25,000 nt of DNA. Source: Priapulus caudatus (lineage: Eukaryota > Priapulida > Priapulimorpha > Priapulimorphida > Priapulidae). The stretch's first letter is position 1. The number at the start of each line of letters is the position of its first letter. A program made the translations under genes and the position numbers. The stretch is from assembly GCF_000485595.1 (NCBI RefSeq), contig NW_014577091.1:792131-817130 (forward strand), in the 5' to 3' direction. Shown piece by piece: positions 1 through 25,000 of this stretch. Under the pieces are notes generated by a model. That model searched no databases. It was not told where the DNA came from and saw only the letters and a program-made list of their open reading frames with translations.

Positions 1-72
1 TCCATCCATCCATCCATCCATCCATCCATCCATCCATCCATCCATCCATCCATCCATCCATCCATCCATCCA
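1..72. repeat. (TCCA)n microsatellite
   Basis: About 18 perfect copies of a four-base unit run from the window edge, so the array probably continues upstream. From 73 to about 980 I see no convincing exon, only two short inverted repeats with 9-base arms (553-575 and about 743-766). Confidence 0.97.
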
Positions 73-984
73 TTCAACTATGAAATAGTTTCTCCTACTC
101 GAAAGTTTCTGAAGCCATGAACGAGTCATGCGGTTGCTCGAATTTCACTCAGCTTCCCGTGTCTATATATAGCGCGCTGTATTTGCTCATTTCTGTTAGA
201 TTTTTACTTTCGTTGGATGGTCGTAATCAGCGCATGCTGTTTAAGTTTGTATACATCACTCGCCACGACGTAGTCATGCGAGTTTTTTTCGTTTCCAATC
301 GATAGAATATCCCCGTCCGTCAATTGTAGCTGTTGCTAATACGTCCGTGAGTACATGAATAAATGTTGCTCGTATTGGTGTAACAGACACATAGTGTTTT
401 GCTTGTTTCTTATGTTGCCTCCTCATAATTTTAATCTCCATAGACACGTGTTTAACATCTAACACGATGGCCAGCGCCATCTGTGGGCATGCATTCAGGA
501 CTCGTGTAAAAACAGTCCCGTAGATCAAGTCTGTTTCTAGCTAACTGATCAGTAGTTAGTTTTAGGAACTAACTAGCAGGTAGAATACTGCGTGTTTTTT
601 GTTCACCAAATCATAGACCAGCTGTTGTGAAGTGTCCAGAGCTGGTACTCTCTCACATCGAAACTGTGTTATGTGCTTGAATGCAAATTAACCACAGAAG
701 GTACTGGTTGACATGTGACAAAGCCATCATGCCATTCTCGTTCTAACTATACTCGTTAGTTAGAATCACTCAATCTACAAGCTTCGCAAGCATTTCGCAC
801 AACGCCATACACACAGTGGTACATACACATTACTGGGGCAATTTATAATCAAACGCTTAAGTCGAATTAAGACACAAGGGCACTTGTGCACGAACGTACA
901 CAACGATCACACGCGCTCACGCATGGACAATCACACACGCACGTACACCCAAACACATGCACGTACACAATCACACGCACGCGT

Positions 985-1805
985 GTGTGCGTGAGCGCGT
1001 GTGTGCGTGAGCGCATGTGTGCTGAGCGCGTGTGTGTGATGTGTGTGCGTGAGCGCGTGTATGCGACGTGTGTGCGTGAGCGCGTGTGTGCGACATGTGT
1101 GCGTGAGCGCGTGTGTGCGACGTGTGTGCGTGAGCGCGTGTGTGTGACGTGTGTGCGTAAGCGCGTGTGTGCGGCGTGTGTGCGTGAGCGCGTGTGTGTG
1201 ACGTGTGCGTGAGCGCGTGTGTGCGGCGTGTGTGCGTGAGAGTGTGTGTGCGACGTGTGTGCGTGAGCGCGTGTGTGCGACGTGGGTGCGTGAGCGCGTA
1301 TGTGCGATGTGTGTGCGTGAGCGCGTGTGTGCGTGAGCGCGTGTGTGCGTGAGCGCGTGTGTGCGAAAGGGCGTGTGTGCGTGAGCGCATGTGTGTAACG
1401 TGTGTGCGTGAACGCATGTGTGCGACATGTGTGCGTGAGCGCGTGTATGCGACGTGTGTGCGTAAGCGCGTGTGTGCGACGTGGGTGCGTGAGCGCGTAT
1501 GTGCGACGTGTGTGCGTGAGCGCGTGAGCGCGTGTGTGCGTGAGCGCATGTGTGTGACGTGTGTGCGTGAACGCGTGTGTGCGACGTGTGTGCGTGAGCG
1601 CGTGTGTGCGACGTGTGTGTGTGAGCGCGTGTGTGCGATGTGTGTGCGTGAGCGCGTGTGTGCGACGTGTGTGCGTGATCGCGTGTGTGACGTGGGTGCG
1701 TGAGCGCGTATGTGCGGCGTGTGTGCATGAGCGCGTGTGTGCGACGTGTGTGCGTGAGCGCGTGTGTGTGACGTGTGTGCATGAGCGCGTGTGTGCGACG
1801 TGAGC
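985..1805. repeat. 27-bp GT/GC-rich minisatellite
   Basis: Imperfect tandem array of units of the type GTGTGCGTGAGCGC followed by GTGTGTGCGACGT. GAGCGC recurs at 1051, 1078 and 1105, giving a 27-base period, with shorter units interspersed. It is nearly pure alternating purine-pyrimidine, a composition known to favour Z-DNA. Because 27 is divisible by three and the unit lacks stops in several frames, long open frames (up to 364 codons) appear on both strands; they encode only His-Thr-Arg or Cys-Val-Arg repeats and are not genes. Confidence 0.95.
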
Positions 1806-2012
1806 GTCAATCACGCAAAGCGCGCAGCGAAAACTTAAAATGGATGTATAAATTAGTTTTTGAACGTTAGAATAAACAAGTCTTAGCTCATACATTTTAT
1901 TTTTTCTTTCCCACTCCTCTTTTTTTGGAAGGGGGCTTTTTGGTTTTGCCCCCCTCTCCACTTTTTGGATTGGAGGGTCGGCCGCCCCCCCCCCTCCTTC
2001 CGGCGCCTCTGA

Positions 2013-2181
2013 ATGCTGGCAATGCTGGCAAATAATAATAATCTGTGTTTGCGTCGGTAAAGCGTCTCTAAATATAACAGCATGTCAACTAACCTAATAT
2101 AACCCAATGTTAACTAAATATAACAGCATGTTAACTAACCTAATATAACCCAATGTTAACTAAATATAACAGCATGTTAAA
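2013..2181. repeat. Dispersed repeat copy A (AATGCTGGC + AAT + 46-bp core)
   Basis: A nine-base AATGCTGGC motif in tandem, a short (AAT)n run, then about 2.5 copies of a 46-base unit containing AACAGCATG (at 2076, 2122, 2168). The same succession occurs at 6064-6262 inside intron 6, so this is a dispersed element rather than simple local slippage. Its class is not recognised. Confidence 0.8.
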
Positions 2182-2408
2182 CTATGCCACATAATACAAC
2201 CATCTACAAGACATATTTAACAAATTTGAAATATAAACTACCTATACAAGCCCCAAATTATCTAGTCGTTATTACTCAGTCATATTCCTAGGTTTTAATT
2301 TGCTCCTGAACACATCGTATCCCTTAGGTACATTCTTAACACTGTCATTATGCAGGTAATGGCTGAACTCGGCCACCCATACAGGTGCCAACTGATCCCG
2401 TTTGTGCA

Positions 2409-2451
2409 CAGTTAGGCAAGTTAGGCACAGTTAGGCACAGTTAGGCAAGTG
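2409..2451. repeat. Short TTAGGCA tandem repeat
   Basis: Four to five imperfect copies of CAGTTAGGCA or AAGTTAGGCA lie about 45 bases upstream of the first visible exon. The array is too short and irregular to be telomeric. Confidence 0.8.
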
Positions 2452-2493
2452 GCCTATGCGCTGAACACTAACTGTTCATCGTGTGCATTGCAG

Positions 2494-20747
<18,254 letters not shown>

Positions 20748-20859
20748 CATCGCCATCATAGCGTAACCACGTCTCTACTTTCAACTGTTGCATTCCGGCG
20801 GGAACGACTTCCATAATCGGCAACAAGATAGCGCTAGCTGAGAATTAGCGATGTTTTCA

Positions 20860-21510
20860 CGATTGGTGGCTGCGGATAGTGACCGTCTGCGGTAGACCAA
20901 CCAAGGAAGGGCTCGGCGAAGGTTGGCAATTTGAGATTTACGTTGAAGATCGGGTCAACGATTTTTGACTATAGTTATGGAGGAGATGGTCAACCGATAG
21001 AAATGGCAGCTATGAATGAAGTTATTTATTTCTGACTACACGTATGTAGGAAGATATCCTGTGATGATGGCAGCTACGTACAGGGCCTGGTTTATTGTTG
21101 ATGACTGCAACTATGGGCAGAGGTGACCATTAGTGACGGCAACTTTAATGAAGATTGACCAGTGGTGATGGCAGCTAGAATGGAACTTAAGTATGAATGA
21201 CTGCAGCTATCCAGGAATTAAACTATTGTGACTACGACTACGTAAGGAATTATCTTGTGATAATGGCAGCTACAGGGCATGGTTAACTGTTGGCAACTAG
21301 GAGCTATATCGTGGATGTGAACCAACGTTGATGGCAGCTATGGCAGATGACAACTATTACTGACTGTGGATATGAACAGAGCTAACTAACGGTGACTACT
21401 GCTATGTGGAATGATAGTCAGTGATGATTGCAGCTAGAAAGAAAGATGAACTGTTTGTGACGGCACCTAATAAGGAGCGCAACCCAGTAATGATGGAAGC
21501 TCTGCAGACC
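20860..21510. repeat. Degenerate 32-33 bp tandem repeat, probable 3' UTR
   Basis: GGCAGCTA-like motifs (GGCAGCT, TGCAGCT, GGCAACT) recur near 20973, 21005, 21069, 21106, 21138, 21170, 21202, 21265, 21292, 21333, 21429 and 21461, with weaker matches filling the gaps. This gives a 32-33 base period over roughly 18-20 copies, usually preceded by GTGATGAT or GTGACT. It starts about 110 bases after the stop codon and lies before the only nearby AATAAA, so it may be transcribed. It has stops in most frames. Confidence 0.75.
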
Positions 21511-21891
21511 GCCTCGGGTAGTGGAGCTGGTGATCACACGATAAGAAAGCCAACCACGGGTGACACCACTGCGGTTATGGCTTCTATTCATTTATTAAGG
21601 TTTAATCAACTTTACAACTCATTGCAGTTGAAATCCACCTTCGTCGGCGGGCTCTATGCCCCCGATTATTACATTAACTTGAGATCACATCCAATTGTGA
21701 CTGGAATCACTTTAGTTATATGTTATGTGCGGGCACATTACGCGAGAAGTTAAATGACGCCATGAAGATCACTGTCTGTGTGTGTATATGTATTTACGTG
21801 TAGTATGTTGGGCTGGAGATATCTCTTGTAGAATATCATTTGGCGCGAAGTGACAGCGTACACTGTCGGAAACCTGAGAGGAATAAAGTTC

Positions 21892-21897
21892 ATATTC
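21892..21897 (+). terminator. Candidate polyadenylation signal AATAAA
   Basis: First AATAAA on the plus strand after the KCP stop codon, followed within about 20 bases by GT-rich sequence (TGTTTGTG, ATGTGTATTT). It would give a 3' UTR of about 1.15 kb. Not confirmed by transcript data. Confidence 0.45.
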
Positions 21898-22098
21898 CTA
21901 CCCCTAACTGTTTGTGCTACACAAATGTGTATTTATTCGAAGGAAAGCTAGTATATAGCGGACGCGGTAAGTGATGTGTTAACTGTACTAGCATATTGTA
22001 CATGGCAGCTTAACGATATACGGTTCGTGAAATTTGTTTCAGTAGGTACGGTTTATATTGTGTTGTTTATATTACGAGGAGCGCTCATCACGTGTCGA

Positions 22099-22240
22099 TA
22101 ATATATATATATATATATATATATGATATTATATATATATCATATATAATATATATATTATATACTATATATAATATATATCAGGAGTTAATAAAGACAA
22201 ATTTGTCTTTATTAAATTCTGATATATATATATATATCAT
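22099..22240. repeat. AT array with a long palindrome
   Basis: (AT)n from about 22099 leads into a 52-base inverted repeat centred at 22201/22202: ATATATCAGGAGTTAATAAA on the left mirrors TTTATTAAATTCTGATATAT on the right with two mismatches, and GACAAATTTGTC lies at the centre. It contains an AATAAA on the plus strand at 22189-22194. Confidence 0.85.
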
Positions 22241-22616
22241 ACATGGATACTTATGCCTGTTATTATCGTTGTAACAACTAAACGTAAAAGTGGGAAAGAG
22301 GATGTTATTTATTTATCTGTTAATTATGTAAACAAATCTTACATCATATAACCTATCGGTTAATGTTGGCGTGTTACGGTACGTCTAAAGTCTGCATTCG
22401 TAAATGACTTGGTTCACAGATGCGACTTGTTGTATATCATTTTTATATATATATAAAGCATTAACCAGCAGCTGTGAAGCAATAGCATTGCCTCTGACGT
22501 GTCGCGTCGTCTTTTATCGTAGCCATATAGCAACGTGTAACGCCTTGCTGCGTCATTAGAAACGTGTACTAGTTCGTCTCACGTCCGATGAGCTTATATT
22601 ATGAATTTCATATAGC

Positions 22617-22666
22617 CAAGAGCTAGTAATACATATATACATACATACAGGTATTATTAGCTCTTG
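22617..22666. mobile_element. Short inverted-repeat element, CAAGAGCTAGTAATAC ends
   Basis: Arms of 16 bases at 22617-22632 and 22651-22666 with one mismatch enclose an ATACATAC-type loop. The CAAGAGCTA end matches the element in intron 5 (5523-5604), suggesting one miniature element family. Confidence 0.55.
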
Positions 22667-22949
22667 ATATAGCCTAATTGGATGACGTGGATGGTGTGTA
22701 GTCTGGTTTGGGTAGGGTAGGACCGTAGGTGAAGCAGACAGCGCGCAGCTGTTTCACGCGTCTGTGTAGCCTCGCTCACAGCGTCGCGCGTGATGCGGGC
22801 GCCATGATGCGTGCGCCATCACACTGTCCGCGTACACACGCGTTATTGCTCAAATGGTGACCAACCAACACGCGACAAGTAGCACAATAAATCCGGGGAG
22901 GGGAGGGGGGTACTCACCTTTTTGGGGGGAAGGGGTGCACCACCTAAAT

Positions 22950-23190
22950 GAAAATTGAGAGCAAAAAGATGGCTTGACGGTGAAAGCATGGGGCAAAAAG
23001 ATGGCTCTATGTACAGTGTAAATATGGGGCAAAAAGATTGCTCTATGTGAAAAACATGGGGTTAGGGAATACCTGCTACCTGTGTATAGTGAATTCAAGA
23101 ATGGCAAGGGAAAAATGAGGGGGGGGGGCAAAAAGATGGCTGGGAAAAATTTGGGGGCAAAAAAATGGCAAGGAAAACGAAAAATGGGGG
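22950..23190. repeat. GGGGCAAAAAGATGGC minisatellite
   Basis: GCAAAAAG recurs at 22961, 22993, 23029 and 23128, with a variant at 23157. Irregular spacing, G- and A-rich on the plus strand. It produces the Phe/Pro-rich minus-strand frames, which are not genes. Confidence 0.8.
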
Positions 23191-23308
23191 GCAATAATGC
23201 GGCGCACATATATATATATACATGTCACTATGCAGAGTACCCCCCTCGTATAATAAACAACACGTAGGGACTGATGTGTCTCTCGTAGGCTGTAACCATG
23301 AAACCATG

Positions 23309-23311
23309 TAC

Positions 23312-23351
<40 letters not shown>
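23309..23351. repeat. (AT)n microsatellite
   Basis: About 20 AT dinucleotides; a shorter run lies at 23208-23220. Confidence 0.95.
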
Positions 23352-23354
<3 letters not shown>

Positions 23355-23889
23355 TATAGCAAATAGCACTGTGTGAAGCGCGGTGTGTGTATAAAAACAG
23401 GCGGGGTGAAATGTACAGAAACAGTATTACGGGATTTATGAAAACTTAGAGCGAGCAGGATCGTTTCGCTGTCATTGGTTAGTTCGTTATTTTTCACAAA
23501 TGTGGCGCTAGTGGCGCTTGAGTGGGTGTTAACGAGCAACTCTGCGTAAAGGGTTGATCAATTTATTTTGAGATTTCCGCATTGAGTCGCATTGTAGTTT
23601 AATATATAACGCATCGCTGTGGAATACATGTAAACCTAGGTGAAGACCTGTAGTCGTTTAATACGCACATTACATGCCATTGTAAGGCATAGCTAACAAG
23701 GGTAGCGTGTGTCAGTATTCCTGCAGTGTCCTATACTAGTCTAACGTGTCTGGGTCGGGCTCCGACCAGTGGCGGGGTGTAGCACCGTAGCAACCGTGGT
23801 ATACAGTGTCAGAGGTGGGCAACCAATACTTCGTGATTTCCTGTAACGCAAGGGTTCAGGGCTGCGTCCTACACGTCCACGATCCTCTT

Positions 23890-24260
23890 AGAACCATCGT
23901 CCAAGCACCTTTTCATCCACCAGCAAAATCCTCAGACCTCCTTTCTGACCTTTCCTACCCACCAGCTACTATTGTCGCCCTTCGGCAGCTCCTCTCACCG
24001 CCCTGCCAACGTGATTCTCATTCACCCACGCTGCCACCTCCATACATATGCCATCAGCTTCCTTCCACACTATCCGATCCCGTTAACAGACATTTCCCCC
24101 ATCCACCAACCTCTCCTTCCCCACCTGTCGCTTCCTCTCTCCCTCCCACTCTACCTCCTTTCCTCCCTCCCTTCCTACCTGCCTCCCCTCACTCCCAACT
24201 GTTACCCTCGTTCTCTATACTCCTACCCTTCACCAACCTGTTCTCACTCCCACTAGCATC
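23890..24260. repeat. Pyrimidine-rich low-complexity tract
   Basis: A strongly C/T-biased plus strand with irregular CTCCCTCC and CCACC clusters. No regular period was found. Confidence 0.7.
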
Positions 24261-25000
24261 GCCTGCTACCCGTCTATCAACTTTTCTTACTTCCCTACGA
24301 ATGTTTGACATCCCAGCCAGTGTTTATACTAGGTCCATTCTTTTCACCACAGCAGTATTATTTTTGGAGATTGTTTTTGTTGGGTTGTAATTGTTCTGTC
24401 TGTTTTTTTTCTACATTATTTGATCGAATTTAATACCTCATAACTGTGACTTTGTTTGGGATTTATGTGTAGCTTTTGGTGAGATCATGTTATCATTATT
24501 GACATGGCTGTTTACGTGTACAGATGAAATACCATGTATTACATTAGTGGTAATTAGTATAGCGCAGCTGTATTCTCTATGTCACCAGCTTAGAATATAC
24601 ATGTGTAACGAGATTTTTCAAAGTTTGTGTCATTTCACTGTTAAATTTTTATTTTTATCCCATACATGCCTTGCGTGCGTTTTTGTCTCTGTCTGTTCGC
24701 GCGGGCGCGCTCGGGTGCGCGCGTTCATAACGGCGGGCGCGTGCGTGGAAACCAATTAGCGGTTTGGCATCGCGTGATACGATTGATAATTATAATTTAA
24801 TTATTGCCCGACGTAAGGTTTGCATAACTACGCGAAAATAATCATGATGCGGCAAAATAAAAGTGGTGGCATCTGATGATGTAGCGTCTTCGCTAAGTCG
24901 TTGATCTGATCGTAGTCTCATATATGTTTCTATTAGGAACCATGTGTGTAAAATATACTGTGTATAATAGTCGTCTTTGTGTCAAGACTACTATAGAGAT

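Larger units (their letters stand above)
21910..25000. other. 3' flanking region without a recognised gene
   Basis: No open frame here resembles a known protein. The content is AT-rich palindromes, microsatellites, a G-rich minisatellite and a pyrimidine-rich tract, listed separately. The 194-codon frame at 23806-24390 is Pro/Ser/Leu-rich only because of the pyrimidine tract. Confidence 0.7.

Noticed and set aside
553-575. TAGTTAGTT/AACTAACTA hairpin
   Set aside because: Nine-base arms in AT-rich DNA with no context; likely chance.
867-1961. Long open frames on both strands (up to 364 codons) rich in His-Thr-Arg or Cys-Val-Arg
   Set aside because: They are translations of the stop-free 27-bp repeat; no domain, no codon signal, and overlapping frames are equally open.
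2355-2384. Possible micro-exon between TTATGCAG and ACAG|GTGCCA
   Set aside because: 29 bases with no VWC residues and no support from phase; a chance pair of splice-like motifs.
2409-2451. TTAGGC-like repeats resembling a telomere
   Set aside because: Only four to five irregular copies in the middle of a gene-bearing region.
21421-21753. 110-codon frame downstream of the gene
   Set aside because: Begins inside the 32-33 bp repeat and shows no recognisable motif.
22850-23209. Minus-strand Phe/Pro-rich frame of 119 codons
   Set aside because: Lies over the GGGGCAAAAAGATGGC minisatellite; repetitive translation only.
23806-24390. 194-codon Pro/Leu/Ser-rich frame
   Set aside because: Reflects the pyrimidine-rich tract; no domain, signal peptide or splice context.

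Overview
The window is eukaryotic nuclear DNA from an animal, most likely a marine bilaterian invertebrate. The evidence is one gene split into many short GT-AG exons, introns of roughly 0.2-0.9 kb packed with microsatellites, minisatellites and short inverted-repeat elements, and an extracellular modular protein of a type found only in animals. I cannot fix the phylum from the sequence alone.

One gene dominates the plus strand. I resolve 27 coding exons from 2494 to the TGA stop at 20745-20747. Splice sites and phases agree at every junction. The exons join into about 1621 residues once a frame problem in exon 7 is set aside. The protein is a tandem series of about 22 von Willebrand factor type C (VWC, chordin-type cysteine-rich) modules, followed by a von Willebrand type D (VWD) domain with an FGDPH motif and a CGLCGNYN motif, then a C8 domain and a TIL domain. 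That order matches Kielin/chordin-like protein (KCP), a secreted modulator of BMP/TGF-beta ligands. BMPER/crossveinless-2 shares the C-terminal layout but has only about five VWC modules. The start codon and signal peptide are not seen. The first visible exon begins in phase 1 inside a VWC module, so the 5' end lies upstream of the window or was missed.

Layout: 1-2493 is upstream intron or flank, with a TCCA microsatellite, an 0.8 kb GTGTGCGTGAGCGC-type minisatellite of 27-bp period, and a dispersed repeat with a 46-bp core. 2494-16066 is the VWC array (exons 1-20). 16344-20747 is VWD-C8-TIL (exons 21-27). 20748 to about 21910 is the probable 3' UTR, built largely of a degenerate 32-33 bp tandem repeat and ending near an AATAAA at 21892. 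21910-25000 is non-coding flank with AT-rich palindromes, a G-rich minisatellite and a pyrimidine-rich tract. No second gene, tRNA or rRNA was recognised, and the long open frames in the repeats are artefacts of stop-free repeat units.

Points most worth a second look: three closely spaced indels in exon 7; a 61-bp tandem array in intron 1 that iterates the 3' splice site of exon 2; a duplicated and broken copy of the start of exon 17 lying 98 bp upstream of it; a half VWC module in exon 2; and several unnamed dispersed or palindromic elements present in two or more copies.
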